Origin: Mycolicibacterium helvum
Lineage (GTDB): Bacteria > Actinomycetota > Actinomycetes > Mycobacteriales > Mycobacteriaceae
Direction of reading: 5' to 3'
Assembly: GCF_010731895.1 (NCBI RefSeq)
Contig: NZ_AP022596.1
Span: 4,154,001-4,218,000, forward strand
Length of the DNA: 64,000 nt
Position numbers and translations under genes: made by a program. Numbering within the stretch: position 1 is the first letter of the stretch; each line of letters opens with the position of its first letter. The notes beneath the pieces were generated by a model that saw only the letters and a list, made by a program, of their open reading frames with translations, had not been told where the DNA came from and searched no databases. Of this stretch, positions 1 through 9,156 are shown piece after piece.

Positions 1-1273
1 ACGGCGCGATCGTCACCACGCGCAGGCCGTGCTTGCGGACCGCCTTGCGCAGCCGCAGGAAGATGATCGGCGACTCCTCCTCGGGCTCGAACCCGACCAA
101 CACCACCACCGGGGCGGCCTGCAGATCGGCGTAGCCCACGTCACAGCGGCCCGCCACCGCAGCGGCCAGAAAATCCTGTTCCTCCACCGAGTGCGGCCGA
201 GAACGGAAGTCGATATCGTTGGTGCCCAACGCTATCCGGGCGAACTTAGCGTAGGCGTAGGCGTCCTCGACCCCGACCCGGCCGCCCACCAGCACACCGG
301 TCCGCCCCGATGTCAGCCCGGCGGCCGCCACCGCGATGGCCTCCGACCAGGACGCCGAGCGCAACGCGCCGTTCTCGTCGCGCACCAGCGGGGTGGTGAG
401 GCGATCGCCGACGCGGGTGTAGGTGAACGCCCAGCGGCCCTTGTCGCAGTTCCACTCCTCGTTGACGTCGGGGTCGTCACCGGCCAGTCGGCGCAGCACC
501 ACGCCGCGGCGATGATCGGTGCGCTGAGCGCACCCCGACGCGCAGTGCTCGCACACACTGGGACTGGACACCAGGTCGAACGGGCGGGCCCGAAAGCGAT
601 ACGCGGCACCGGTCAGTGCCCCGACCGGACAGATCTGCACGGTGTTACCGCTGTAGTAGGAGTCGAACGGCTGGCCCGGGGCGATGCCCACCTGCTGCTG
701 TGCACCACGCTCCAGCAGCGAGATGAACGGATCCCCGGCGATCTGCTCGGAAAACCTTGTGCAGCGGGCACACAACACGCAGCGCTCCCGGTCCAGCAGG
801 ACCTCAGTGGACAGGTTGATCGGCTTGGGGAAGGTGCGTTTGATATCGGTGAAGCGCGTTTCGACCCGGCCGTTGGACATCGCCTGGTTCTGCAGCGGGC
901 ATTCACCGCCCTTGTCGCATACCGGGCAATCCAGCGGATGGTTGATCAGCAACAGTTCCATCACGCCGTGCTGGGCTTGGTCGGCGGCCTCGGAGGTGTA
1001 TTGGGTGCGGACCACCATGCCTTCGGTCACCGTCGTGGTGCAGCTGGCCATCGGCTTGCGCTGGCCTTCCACCTCGACCAGACATTGCCGGCACGCCCCG
1101 ACCGGATCCAGCAGCGGATGGTCACAGAACCGCGGGATCTGCACCCCCATCAATTCCGCGGCGCGAATCACCAGTGTGCCCTTGGGCACGGCGACGTCGA
1201 CATCATCGATGACGAGATTGACCATCTCCACTGCGGGAGCTGCCGATGAGTCTGTATCTGAGGTCTGTGTCAT
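1..1273 (-). CDS. nuoG: NADH-quinone oxidoreductase subunit G (partial, C-terminal part beyond window)
   Basis: NuoG is the large iron-sulfur subunit of the peripheral arm of complex I. About 424 N-terminal codons are present; the gene runs off the left edge. The N-terminal 2Fe-2S ferredoxin-like region has [15 protein letters not shown]. The next cluster region has [13 protein letters not shown], and the 4Fe-4S region has CVLCARC and the later QICPVGAL. A molybdopterin-oxidoreductase-like region follows (CEHCASGCA). The ATG at 1273 overlaps the nuoF stop (TGATG), so the two are translationally coupled. Confidence 0.97.
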   Translation of the reverse strand, partial: MTQTSDTDSSAAPAVEMVNLVIDDVDVAVPKGTLVIRAAELMGVQIPRFCDHPLLDPVGACRQCLVEVEGQRKPMASCTTTVTEGMVVRTQYTSEAADQAQHGVMELLLINHPLDCPVCDKGGECPLQNQAMSNGRVETRFTDIKRTFPKPINLSTEVLLDRERCVLCARCTRFSEQIAGDPFISLLERGAQQQVGIAPGQPFDSYYSGNTVQICPVGALTGAAYRFRARPFDLVSSPSVCEHCASGCAQRTDHRRGVVLRRLAGDDPDVNEEWNCDKGRWAFTYTRVGDRLTTPLVRDENGALRSASWSEAIAVAAAGLTSGRTGVLVGGRVGVEDAYAYAKFARIALGTNDIDFRSRPHSVEEQDFLAAAVAGRCDVGYADLQAAPVVVLVGFEPEEESPIIFLRLRKAVRKHGLRVVTIAP

Positions 1274-2598
1274 CAGGCTCCCACGCCCTCCGGTGCGGCC
1301 AGCATCGAGGCGTACGGGTCGAACGGACAGCTGCCGCTCAGGTGAGCCTCGTATTCGGCGCGGAAATACTTGATCGACGAGATGATCGGCGAGGCGGCGC
1401 CATCACCCAACGCGCAGAACGATTTTCCGAAGATGGTGTCGGAGATGTCGAGCAGTTTGCCGATGTCCTCTTCGGTGCCGCGGCCGGTCTCGAGCCGTTC
1501 GTAGATCTGACTGAGCCAGTACGTCCCTTCGCGACACGGTGTGCACTTGCCACACGATTCGTGAGCATAGAACTGGGTCCAGCGCCGTACGGCACGCACC
1601 ACACAGGTGGTTTCGTCGAAGATCTGCAAGGCCTTGGTGCCCAGCATCGACCCGACCGAGGCCATGCCTTCGTAATCCAATGGCACGTCGAGGTGTTCGG
1701 TCGTCAACAATGGGGTCGACGAGCCACCAGGGGTCCAGAACTTCAGTTCATGACCGGCGCGGACTCCGCCGGCGTACTCCAGCAACTCGCGCAGGGTGAT
1801 GCCCAACGGCGCCTCGTACTGTCCGGGGTTGGTGACATGCCCCGATAGCGAATAGAGCGTGAAGCCAGGGGATTTCTCCGAACCCATGGACTTGAACCAG
1901 TCCACGCCGCCCAGCAGGATTGGCGGCACGCTGGCGATGGACTCGACGTTGTTCACCACAGTTGGGCAGGCATACAGTCCGGCGACGGCCGGAAACGGCG
2001 GACGCAGCCGGGGCTGGCCGCGGCGGCCTTCCAGCGAGTCCAGTAGCGCGGTCTCCTCACCACAGATGTAGGCACCCGCGCCGGCGTGCACGATGAGGTC
2101 CAGATCAAAACCCGAGCCCTGGATATCGGTGCCCAGATAGCCCGCCGCGTACGCTTCGGCCACCGCGGCCTGCAGTCGCCGGAGCACCGGCACCACTTCA
2201 CCGCGCACATAGATGAAGGCGTGGCGGGCCCGGATGGCGTATGCGGCGATGATGGCGCCCTCAACCAGGAAATGGGGTGTGGTCAGAATCAGCGGAATGT
2301 CTTTGCAGGTGCCGGGTTCCGACTCATCGGCGTTGACCACCAGATACTTCGGCTTGGCGCCGGCCCCGGTCGCATCCTGCGGGATGAACGACCATTTGGT
2401 GCCGGTCGGAAAACCCGCCCCGCCGCGCCCGCGTAACCCGGACTCCTTGACCGTGGCGATGACGTCATCGGGTTTCATGCTCAGCGCAGTGCGCAACGCC
2501 TGATAACCATCATGGCGCACATAGGTTTCCAGCGTCCACGGTTCGGGCTCGTCCCAGAACCGGCTCAGCACCGGTGTCAGCGGGGTCGCAGGCGTCAT
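1273..2598 (-). CDS. nuoF: NADH-quinone oxidoreductase subunit F
   Basis: NuoF binds NADH and FMN and is where electrons enter complex I. The 441-residue protein shows the FMN/NADH motifs [10 protein letters not shown] and [14 protein letters not shown]. The C-terminal 4Fe-4S motif [11 protein letters not shown] is followed by a fourth Cys in SFCALGDG. An open frame extends upstream to 2850, but the ATG at 2598 gives the normal family length and an ATGA overlap with the nuoE stop, so it was chosen. Confidence 0.97.
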   Translation of the reverse strand: MTPATPLTPVLSRFWDEPEPWTLETYVRHDGYQALRTALSMKPDDVIATVKESGLRGRGGAGFPTGTKWSFIPQDATGAGAKPKYLVVNADESEPGTCKDIPLILTTPHFLVEGAIIAAYAIRARHAFIYVRGEVVPVLRRLQAAVAEAYAAGYLGTDIQGSGFDLDLIVHAGAGAYICGEETALLDSLEGRRGQPRLRPPFPAVAGLYACPTVVNNVESIASVPPILLGGVDWFKSMGSEKSPGFTLYSLSGHVTNPGQYEAPLGITLRELLEYAGGVRAGHELKFWTPGGSSTPLLTTEHLDVPLDYEGMASVGSMLGTKALQIFDETTCVVRAVRRWTQFYAHESCGKCTPCREGTYWLSQIYERLETGRGTEEDIGKLLDISDTIFGKSFCALGDGAASPIISSIKYFRAEYEAHLSGSCPFDPYASMLAAPEGVGA

Positions 2599-3329
2599 GA
2601 CCCCTCGCTTTCTCCGAACCGGGGTGCTGACATGCCGAGCTCGCGGGCCACCCGCAGACCGGCCAACGTCGCCCCGCCGGGTGCGCCGCCGCCGGGTGCG
2701 CTGTCCGCGGATAGCCCGGCCAGTGTTCGCGCGGTGTCCCGGAACGAGCAGACTTGGGCGCCGCGGGTGGCGTGCGGGACCCCACCGGAGCGGATCTGAT
2801 CGACGAGTTGGCGGGCAGTGGTAGGGGTTTGGTTGTCGAAGAACTCCCAATTGACCATGATGACGGGGGCGTAATCACACGCGGCGTTGCACTCGATGTG
2901 CTCAAGCGTGATGCGTCCGTCGCTGGTGCTGTCCCCGGCATGGACACCGAGTTCGGTCTCCAGGACGTCCAGGATGGCGTCACCGCCCATGATGGCGCAC
3001 AGCGTGTTGGTGCACACTCCGACCAGGTACTCGCCGGTTGGGGTGCGGCGGTACATCGAGTAGAAGGTGGCCACAGCAGCCACCTCGGCATCGGTCAGAT
3101 CGAGTTGCCGCGCGCAGAAGGCGATTCCGGCTCCCGTGACATAGCCGTCCTCGGATTGAACCAGATGCAGCAGGGGCAGCAGCGCGGAGCGGGCCTGCGG
3201 GTAACGAGCGATGATCAGCGCCGCATCAGCGACCAGGCGTTGTTCCACCTCAGCTGGATAGCTGGTCGGACCGCCGATGGGCGGTCCGGGTTCGTCGGGC
3301 CGCGGGCCTAACACCAGATCGATGCTCAC
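2595..3329 (-). CDS. nuoE: NADH-quinone oxidoreductase subunit E
   Basis: NuoE is the thioredoxin-fold 2Fe-2S subunit that partners NuoF. The 244-residue protein has the paired cysteines in GVCTNTLC and HIECNAACD. Its C-terminal 60 or so residues, rich in Gly and Ala, extend beyond the conserved core, as seen in mycobacterial NuoE. The start is GTG at 3329, overlapping the nuoD stop by four bases (GTGA). Confidence 0.96.
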   Translation of the reverse strand: MSIDLVLGPRPDEPGPPIGGPTSYPAEVEQRLVADAALIIARYPQARSALLPLLHLVQSEDGYVTGAGIAFCARQLDLTDAEVAAVATFYSMYRRTPTGEYLVGVCTNTLCAIMGGDAILDVLETELGVHAGDSTSDGRITLEHIECNAACDYAPVIMVNWEFFDNQTPTTARQLVDQIRSGGVPHATRGAQVCSFRDTARTLAGLSADSAPGGGAPGGATLAGLRVARELGMSAPRFGESEGS

Positions 3330-4624
3330 CTGTCGACACCTCCCATGACCGGATCGATGGACGCGACGGCAGCGATGACGTCGGCGACCATGCCGCCCTC
3401 GGACATCGCGGCCACCGCCTGCAGATTGGTGAAGCTCGGGTCTCGGTAGTGCACCCGGTACGGGCGGGTGCCGCCGTCGGAGACCATGTGCACCCCGAGC
3501 TCGCCACGCGGGGACTCCACCGCGATGTACACCTGGCCGGCAGGCACCCGGAAGCCCTCGGTGACCAATTTGAAGTGGTGGATCAGGCCCTCCATCGAAG
3601 TGCCCATGATCTTGGCGATATGCGCGGGGGAGTTGCCGAGCCCGTCGGGGCCAAGTTGCAGGTCGGCCGGCCAGGCCAGCTTCTTGTCATTGATCATCAC
3701 CGGGCCCGGCTCCAGCCGCTCCAAACACTGGGTGACGATGCGTAGCGACTGGTGCATTTCGCCGACCCGGATCAGATACCGGCCATAGCAATCCGCTCCG
3801 GTGTCGGTGACGACGTCGAAATCATAAGTCTCATAGCCACAATAGGGTTGGGTCTTGCGCAGGTCATGCGGCAGGCCGGTGGAGCGCAATACCGGGCCGG
3901 TGATACCCAGCGCCATACAGCCGGTCAGATCCAGATAACCGATTCCCTGGGTGCGGGCTTTCCAGATGTAGTTCTGCGTCAACAGGTCTTCGAGTTCTCG
4001 CAATCGTCCGGGCAGAGTCTTGAGCAGGTTCCGCACTCGGTCTTCGCCGTCGTCGGGGAGGTCGGCGGCCAGTCCGCCGGGACGGATGTAGGCGTTGTTC
4101 ATCCGCAGGCCGGTGATCGCCTCGAACACACTCAAGATGAGTTCCCGTTCGCGGAACCCGAAGAACATCGGCGTCATCGCCCCGAGTTCCATTCCACCGG
4201 TGGCCAACGCCACCAAATGACTGGAGATACGGTTGAGTTCCATCAGCATCACCCGAACCACGCTGGCCCTGGCCGGGACGTCGTCGGTGATGTCCAGAAG
4301 TTGTTCCACGCCAAGGCAGTAGGCGGTCTCGTTGAAGAACGGTGACAGATAGTCCATCCGGGTCACAAATGTGACGCCCTGAGTCCAGGTTCGATACTCC
4401 AGGTTCTTCTCGATCCCGGTGTGCAAAAATCCGATGCCGCACCGGGCTTCGGTGACCGTCTCGCCCTCGATCTCCAGGATCAACCGCAACACCCCGTGCG
4501 TCGAGGGGTGCTGTGGGCCCATGTTCACCACGATCCGTTCGCCGGCCTCGCCCTTGCGGGCCGCGGCGACGATTTCCTCCCAGTCCTGGCCGCCCAGGAC
4601 GATGACGTTCTCTTCGGTACTCAT
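3326..4624 (-). CDS. nuoD: NADH-quinone oxidoreductase subunit D
   Basis: NuoD is the 49-kDa-type subunit that forms the quinone-binding pocket with NuoB. The 432-residue protein contains the family motifs [12 protein letters not shown] near the N terminus, the [11 protein letters not shown] segment and the C-terminal [20 protein letters not shown]. The ATG at 4624 overlaps the nuoC stop (TGATG). Confidence 0.97.
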   Translation of the reverse strand: MSTEENVIVLGGQDWEEIVAAARKGEAGERIVVNMGPQHPSTHGVLRLILEIEGETVTEARCGIGFLHTGIEKNLEYRTWTQGVTFVTRMDYLSPFFNETAYCLGVEQLLDITDDVPARASVVRVMLMELNRISSHLVALATGGMELGAMTPMFFGFRERELILSVFEAITGLRMNNAYIRPGGLAADLPDDGEDRVRNLLKTLPGRLRELEDLLTQNYIWKARTQGIGYLDLTGCMALGITGPVLRSTGLPHDLRKTQPYCGYETYDFDVVTDTGADCYGRYLIRVGEMHQSLRIVTQCLERLEPGPVMINDKKLAWPADLQLGPDGLGNSPAHIAKIMGTSMEGLIHHFKLVTEGFRVPAGQVYIAVESPRGELGVHMVSDGGTRPYRVHYRDPSFTNLQAVAAMSEGGMVADVIAAVASIDPVMGGVDR

Positions 4625-5376
4625 CAGTGATACGACCTGCGCTCGTCGGGCGGGGGGATCTGGGCGCCGTGGTACTCGACCGGGACGCCACCCAGCGGGT
4701 AGTCCTTGCGCTGTGGGTGGCCCACCCAGTCGTCGGGCATCTCGATGCGGGTCAAACCGGGATGCCCGTCGAAGACGATGCCGAAGAAGTCGTAGGTCTC
4801 CCGCTCATGCCAGTCAGAAGTCGGATACACCGAAAACAGCGACGGCATATGCGGATCGGCGTCCGGACAGGCCACCTCGACCTGCACCCGCCGGTTGTGG
4901 GTGATCGACATCAACGGGTAGAACGCATGCAGTTCCCGGCCGCTGTCGTCCGGGTAATGCACACCCGATACACCACAACACAATTCGAATCGCAGACGCT
5001 CGTCATCACGCAGGGCCTGTGCGACGGCCGGCAGATGGTCACGGCGGATCTCCAGGGTCAGTTGGCCTCGGAAAACGACGACGCGTTCGACGGCGGCACT
5101 GAACGCATCCGGGCCCAACACTTCGGCCAGCCGGTCGACGAGTTCGTCAAAATAGCCGCCGTAGGGGCGCGGAGTGCTGCCGGGTAATGCGACTTCACGG
5201 ACCAGTCGGCCGTACCCGGAGGTGTCGCCTGTGCCGTTGATGCCGAACATGCCGTGGCGAACACCGATGCGTTCCTCGCCGTTCGGGTCTTGCCCTCCGG
5301 TTACATTTCCCGGGTCGCTTCGCTCCTGCCCTCCGGTTCCATTTCCCGGGTCGCTTCGCTCCTGCCCTCCGGTCAC
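4624..5376 (-). CDS. nuoC: NADH-quinone oxidoreductase subunit C with a repeat-encoded N-terminal extension
   Basis: NuoC is the 30-kDa-type peripheral subunit. The conserved core begins near residue 43 ([17 protein letters not shown]) and includes the signature [11 protein letters not shown] and the C-terminal [11 protein letters not shown]. The first 42 residues are dominated by a tandem 12-residue repeat ([10 protein letters not shown] plus two residues) encoded by a 36-bp DNA repeat. The GTG at 5376 overlaps the nuoB stop by four bases (GTGA) and was chosen for that reason. The ATG at codon 43 is a possible alternative and would remove the repeat from the protein. Confidence 0.93.
   Translation of the reverse strand: MTGGQERSDPGNGTGGQERSDPGNVTGGQDPNGEERIGVRHGMFGINGTGDTSGYGRLVREVALPGSTPRPYGGYFDELVDRLAEVLGPDAFSAAVERVVVFRGQLTLEIRRDHLPAVAQALRDDERLRFELCCGVSGVHYPDDSGRELHAFYPLMSITHNRRVQVEVACPDADPHMPSLFSVYPTSDWHERETYDFFGIVFDGHPGLTRIEMPDDWVGHPQRKDYPLGGVPVEYHGAQIPPPDERRSYH
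5291..5372. repeat. 36-bp tandem repeat at the nuoB/nuoC junction
   Basis: Two full 36-bp copies start at 5291 and 5327, and a third partial copy starts at 5363. They share CCCGGGTCGCTTCGCTCC and TGCCCTCCGG and differ at about one base. Single related copies occur at 14712-14744 and 16619-16647. The copies here are in frame within the nuoC N terminus. Confidence 0.9.
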
Positions 5377-5927
5377 CGCAGCAGCCCCTTCAGTTCCAGG
5401 GTGGTAGGGGCGGCCAGCGCTGCTTTTTCAGCCGCCGCGATGGCCTCCGCGCGGTGCACGCCCAGCGGCATCTCGGCGATCTTGGCGTGCAAGGCCAGGA
5501 TCGCGTTCAGCAACATTTCGGGACGCGGCGGACACCCGGGGAGATAAATATCCACCGGCACCACGTGATCGACGCCCTGGACCACGGCGTAGTTGTTGAA
5601 CATCCCGCCGCTGGAGGCGCACACCCCCATGGCCAACACCCATTTCGGCTCGGCCATCTGGTCATAGACCTGTCGCAGCACCGGGGCCATCTTCTGGCTC
5701 ACGCGACCGGCCACGATCATCAGATCCGCCTGCCGCGGGGTGGCCGAAAACCGTTCCATGCCAAACCGGGCGATATCAAACCGCGGCGAAGCGGTGGCCA
5801 TCATCTCGATGGCACAGCAGGCCAACCCGAACGTCGCCGGCCACAGCGACCCTTTGCGGACAAACCCGGCGACCTTTTCCACCGTCGACAACAGGATGCC
5901 GCCCGGCAGCTGCTCCTCTAATCCCAT
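5373..5927 (-). CDS. nuoB: NADH-quinone oxidoreductase subunit B
   Basis: NuoB carries the terminal 4Fe-4S cluster N2 next to the quinone site. The 184-residue protein has the cluster cysteines in [18 protein letters not shown] and PGCPPRP. The ATG at 5927 ([10 protein letters not shown]) gives the usual length and overlaps the 3' end of nuoA by ten bases. A GTG at 5948 is in frame but would lengthen the overlap. Confidence 0.97.
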   Translation of the reverse strand: MGLEEQLPGGILLSTVEKVAGFVRKGSLWPATFGLACCAIEMMATASPRFDIARFGMERFSATPRQADLMIVAGRVSQKMAPVLRQVYDQMAEPKWVLAMGVCASSGGMFNNYAVVQGVDHVVPVDIYLPGCPPRPEMLLNAILALHAKIAEMPLGVHRAEAIAAAEKAALAAPTTLELKGLLR

Positions 5928-6277
5928 TCCAGGCCACCCCGGCGCCACACATACCCGTACGCCACGAACACCGTGCCCATGAATATCAGCATCTCTACCA
6001 GCGCGAATGTCCCCAACGCGTCAAACGAGACCGCCCATGGATAGAGGAACACGATCTCGATGTCGAACACGATGAACAACATCGCGGTCAGGTAGTACTT
6101 GATCGGGAACCGCTGACCGGCCGACTCCCCGGCCACCGGTTCGATCCCGCACTCGTAGGCCTCCAACTTGGCTCGGTTGAATCGCCGGGGGCCGATCACC
6201 AATGCGATCACCACCGACACGATCGCGAACCCCGCCGCGATCACCCCCAACACCAAGATGGGTGTGTAGAGACTCAT
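5918..6277 (-). CDS. nuoA: NADH-quinone oxidoreductase subunit A
   Basis: NuoA is a small membrane subunit of complex I and the first gene of the operon. The 119-residue protein has three hydrophobic segments (about residues 6-28, 62-80 and 88-108). The conserved loop [15 protein letters not shown] sequence is present as [19 protein letters not shown]-type ribosome site lies in the leader upstream of the ATG at 6277, within the loop of a possible hairpin. Confidence 0.96.
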   Translation of the reverse strand: MSLYTPILVLGVIAAGFAIVSVVIALVIGPRRFNRAKLEAYECGIEPVAGESAGQRFPIKYYLTAMLFIVFDIEIVFLYPWAVSFDALGTFALVEMLIFMGTVFVAYGYVWRRGGLEWD

Positions 6278-6279
6278 AG

Positions 6280-6328
6280 GGCTGTGTCACTCCTCGCTTG
6301 GGCTGGAGATGTGAGCTACGACACAGCC
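6280..6328 (-). promoter_or_regulatory. Inverted repeat in the nuoA 5' leader
   Basis: Nine-base arms GGCTGTGTC (6280-6288) and GACACAGCC (6320-6328) are exact inverted copies, 31 bases apart. In the nuoA transcript the proximal arm ends two bases before the start codon, and the loop contains the GAGGAG ribosome site. This is the shape expected of a translation-controlling hairpin, but that role is inferred. Confidence 0.45.
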
Positions 6329-6439
6329 TAGCGATCTTGAGACCTGCTGTCGCGATTTCGTTAGGATGGCTCGAAGAGCTGAACGCGGCCCCATCTCCCC
6401 CCGAGAGGGCAAGGGCGACAGCCTATTTGGCGTTTTAAA

Positions 6440-6844
6440 TCACTGCGCTGGAGCGCGTAGCAAACCAACGACCGCGTCGCCCAGCCGGATCGGGTCGATC
6501 GGCTGCGGGACCGCTGCCTCCGCGCGCGACCAGTTGGCCAGCCACGCATCGTCGGGCCGGCCGGTCAGGACCAGCACCGGCGGGCAGTCGTCGATCTCGT
6601 CTTTGAGTTGTTTGGCAATGCCCATCCCGCCGACTGGGGCCGCCTCACCGTCGAGGATCACCAGATCGAATCCGCCGGCGTCCATCAGCTGAATCACCAT
6701 GGGGCCGGTGGCGACGTCGGTGTAGGTCAGCTCCGGCAGTTCGGGATGGACGCGCTTGCCCAGTGCCAGGCGCACCTGCTCCCGGGTGCGGGCATTGCTG
6801 CTATACACCAGAACGTGCAGGGGCTGTGCACCGGAGCGAGACAC
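6440..6844 (-). CDS. Response-regulator-like receiver-domain protein with degenerate active site (Rv3143-like)
   Basis: A stand-alone receiver-like domain of 134 residues with no output domain. The putative phosphoacceptor is Asp in VILDGEA (about residue 60), and the switch Thr sits in VLTGRPD. The paired acidic residues normally near position 10 are replaced by SSNAR, and the conserved Lys region reads PQPIDP with no lysine. It may act without phosphorylation. It sits just upstream of nuoA on the same strand, as Rv3143 does in M. tuberculosis. The start is GTG at 6844. Confidence 0.8.
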   Translation of the reverse strand: MSRSGAQPLHVLVYSSNARTREQVRLALGKRVHPELPELTYTDVATGPMVIQLMDAGGFDLVILDGEAAPVGGMGIAKQLKDEIDDCPPVLVLTGRPDDAWLANWSRAEAAVPQPIDPIRLGDAVVGLLRAPAQ

Positions 6845-6898
6845 GCCGCCGATGCTACTGCGAAAACGCCTGCCGCCTAGGGCGTTCGGCAGGTTCTA

Positions 6899-7429
6899 TC
6901 AGGCCTTGGCAAAGACGACGTCGGCAAGCAGCGTGGTGGTTGCCGGCATCATCCCGGCCATATTGCCGCTTACGCCGAGTTTCGTGCGGTCGATCGTCGT
7001 CTGCGTCCGCAGGTGCACTGTGCCGTCGCCCAGCTGGTCGACGGTGACCGGCACGGACAGTGGCTCGGTCGTGCCCCGCACGGTCAGGGTGGCGCGCGCC
7101 GTGGCGGTGTTCGTGCCGGTGGCGTCCAGCCCCGTCACCTCGACGCGGATCACCGGATTCTGCTCGACGTCGAAGAAGTCGGCCGAGCGCAGGTGATCGT
7201 CGCGTTTCTTGATTCCGGTCTTCAGTGACGCCGCCCCGATGACGAGCTCGCCGGAGACCCCTCCGTTCGCAGTGATCTGGCCGGCACCGCGTACATCGGT
7301 GAACTCGCCGGTGACGGTTGCCAGGCCCCAGAATGTCTTGTTCTTGAACCGCACCGAGGACTGGGCGGGCACCAATTGCCATTGCCCGGCTGCGGTGGGG
7401 TCTGCCAGTAATGCCTGAACCGCCGTCAT
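6899..7429 (-). CDS. YceI family protein
   Basis: YceI proteins form a lipocalin-like beta barrel that binds polyisoprenoids or other amphiphiles. This 176-residue protein has the family pattern (GQWQLVPAQSSVRFKNKTFWGLATVTGEF, with the core at about residues 16-40, and later RSADFFDV). No signal peptide is evident, so it is probably cytosolic. The ATG at 7429 follows AAGGAGATCGG, a strong ribosome site. It is the last gene of the run that begins with the FadE at 10410, and may supply lipid binding. Confidence 0.88.
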   Translation of the reverse strand: MTAVQALLADPTAAGQWQLVPAQSSVRFKNKTFWGLATVTGEFTDVRGAGQITANGGVSGELVIGAASLKTGIKKRDDHLRSADFFDVEQNPVIRVEVTGLDATGTNTATARATLTVRGTTEPLSVPVTVDQLGDGTVHLRTQTTIDRTKLGVSGNMAGMMPATTTLLADVVFAKA

Positions 7430-7453
7430 CCGATCTCCTTTTCCCAAGAACCC

Positions 7454-7834
7454 TTAGAGCAGCGGCGCCAAGTCGGCGGGATCGAGGTATTCGTCGATCC
7501 GCCTCATGAGGCCGTCGTCTCCAATCTTCACCACCAGGCATACCCGCAGGGCCAGCTGTTCACCACCGGCGGTGGTGCAATGCAGGATGTGCTGCTGTAC
7601 GAAGCCGCCCTCGAACACCTGCCGGTCGAGCACTTCGTAGCGGCGATCGGTGGTGGCACCGACGTACCACCGGATCACCTTGCCTGCGCGCGCCTTGTCA
7701 TTGTCACGCTCGTCGCCCTGGTGCCACACCGTGATGTCGTCGGACCACAGTGCTGTCACCGCCTCGACGTCGCCTGCTGCGATGGCGGCGAACAGCCGAT
7801 CGGCAGCGTCGACGATCTGGTCGTGGGCGATCAT
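7454..7834 (-). CDS. SnoaL/NTF2-like small protein
   Basis: A 126-residue protein with the NTF2-like cone-fold pattern: an N-terminal helix (VDAADRLFAAIAAGDVEAVTALW), then DDITVWHQG and a beta-rich half ending MRRIDEYLDPADLAPLL. Such proteins serve as hydratases, isomerases or binding proteins, and this one's substrate is unknown. Its ATG overlaps the stop of the DUF6285 gene (TGATG), placing it in the FadE/kinase operon. Confidence 0.82.
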   Translation of the reverse strand: MIAHDQIVDAADRLFAAIAAGDVEAVTALWSDDITVWHQGDERDNDKARAGKVIRWYVGATTDRRYEVLDRQVFEGGFVQQHILHCTTAGGEQLALRVCLVVKIGDDGLMRRIDEYLDPADLAPLL

Positions 7835-8187
7835 CAGCGCGTCCCTTCGTCGGGTCGGTCGTATCCGGGATGGGCGATGGCCAACCGGTGACGGACCAAG
7901 GCTCGCAGGCTGGCCGTGATGTCGCCCGCGTGGTCGTCGAGGTCGCCGGCGCGGATCGCGGCGGCCAGGGCGTCTTCGTCGGGGAAGCCGAGTTGCCCCA
8001 GTGCGGCCAGCGGTTCGGCGGAGGTCTCGTCGAGCAGCTCCCGTTCGACGGTGCGCAGCACGTTGGCGGCGACGAGGGCATGGAAATTGACCGACCCAGT
8101 GGTGTTGGCCCTGACATCGCCCTCGAGGAATTCGGCGACGGCGGCGACCAGTTCGGCGGCCGTGGGCCGTCCGTTCAGCCCGGTCAT
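7834..8187 (-). CDS. DUF6285-type small protein, LvaB-like
   Basis: A 117-residue protein starting MTGLNGRPTAAELVAAVAEFLEGDV, with the conserved FHALVAANVLRTVEREL. Proteins of this type are typically encoded next to an APH-family kinase and an acyl-CoA dehydrogenase. In the levulinate pathway of Pseudomonas putida a small protein of this kind (LvaB) is needed for LvaA kinase activity. Here the ATG at 8187 overlaps the kinase stop (ATGA), so a subunit or activator role is inferred. Confidence 0.8.
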   Translation of the reverse strand: MTGLNGRPTAAELVAAVAEFLEGDVRANTTGSVNFHALVAANVLRTVERELLDETSAEPLAALGQLGFPDEDALAAAIRAGDLDDHAGDITASLRALVRHRLAIAHPGYDRPDEGTR

Positions 8188-9155
8188 GATGCCCCCTCCA
8201 GCAGGTCGAGGAGATCCCATTCGGTCTCGCAGACCCGCCGCCCGATCGCCGCGAGCTCGACCGAGCGGGTTTGGCCGCTCAGGTGACGTTCGGCCTGGAA
8301 CCGGCAGATCACCCCCCAGCGCAGGGTGGCGACCACCAGCCACCAGCGCAGCGCCGCGCGGTCGACGCTGGCGCCACCGGCGTCCTCGTAGGCCGCGACG
8401 AAGTCGTCGATGCTGCCCAGACCGCCGGCGGCCATACTGGCCGGGGCACCGAAACGCCAGGCCCGGATGCAGAACCAGGCGAGGTCTTCATAGATTTCGC
8501 CGATATGGACCAGCTCCCAGTCCAGCACGGCCGCCAGGTCCGAGCCGTCCACGATCAGGTTGCCCATCCGGAAGTCCCCATGTACCAGCCGCAGGGGTGA
8601 CGGCGGCGGCCGATGCTCCGTGAGCCACCGGAATGCCCACTCGAATGTCGCTGTGGTGTCGCCCATTTCGTCGAGGCGTTGCCGCCACTGCGCCAGGTCG
8701 TCCTGCTGGGCGAGACCGGGAGCGTCGGCTGCGCCGCGATGGATCGCGGCCAGCGCCTGGGCACACTGGCGCAGCAGCTTGGCCCGACCATTGTCATCGA
8801 GTTGGCGTTGAATGCGCCGGACGATGGTCTCACCGGTGATCTCGTTGCAGATCAGGAACGGATTGCCCAGTATCTCAACGGAATCAGAGGCGATCAGCAC
8901 ATCGGGCACCGCAGCGCCGGCCGCGGCGGCGGCCTTCTGGACGGCCGCCTCCAACTCCATGCCGGCGTGCACATCGTCGGGCGGCCCGGTGCGCAGGATC
9001 AGCGCGCGCCGCTGCGATCCGGTCACTGCGTCGAAGGCCCACGTGGTGCGGCTGGCGCCACCGGTCAGCGCGCGCAGGTTGTCGATTTCGGTGGCCGAAC
9101 CGAGGAGGGGGCGCAGCAGCCCGGCCAGATCGGCGGATAGCGTCTGGGTGGCCAC
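8184..9155 (-). CDS. APH-family phosphotransferase, probable hydroxyacyl-CoA kinase (LvaA/ACAD10-like)
   Basis: A 323-residue protein kinase-like fold enzyme. It shows a Gly-rich N lobe (LTGGASRTTWAF), an ion-pair region around RALILRTGP, the catalytic loop HGDFRMGN and the metal-binding VLDWELVHIG. An antibiotic kinase role is unlikely. The GTG at 9155 is just after the acyl-CoA dehydrogenase stop and the gene is followed by a DUF6285 gene. That trio matches systems that phosphorylate 4-hydroxyacyl-CoAs so the dehydrogenase-like partner can remove the group. Confidence 0.86.
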   Translation of the reverse strand: MATQTLSADLAGLLRPLLGSATEIDNLRALTGGASRTTWAFDAVTGSQRRALILRTGPPDDVHAGMELEAAVQKAAAAAGAAVPDVLIASDSVEILGNPFLICNEITGETIVRRIQRQLDDNGRAKLLRQCAQALAAIHRGAADAPGLAQQDDLAQWRQRLDEMGDTTATFEWAFRWLTEHRPPPSPLRLVHGDFRMGNLIVDGSDLAAVLDWELVHIGEIYEDLAWFCIRAWRFGAPASMAAGGLGSIDDFVAAYEDAGGASVDRAALRWWLVVATLRWGVICRFQAERHLSGQTRSVELAAIGRRVCETEWDLLDLLEGAS

Positions 9156-9156
9156 G

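Noticed and set aside
29..1249. 406-codon plus-strand open frame at the left edge
   Set aside because: Antisense of nuoG, whose iron-sulfur motifs are unmistakable.
8184..9155. Aminoglycoside resistance kinase
   Set aside because: The APH fold is shared, but the operon with an acyl-CoA dehydrogenase and DUF6285 gene points to acyl-CoA metabolism.
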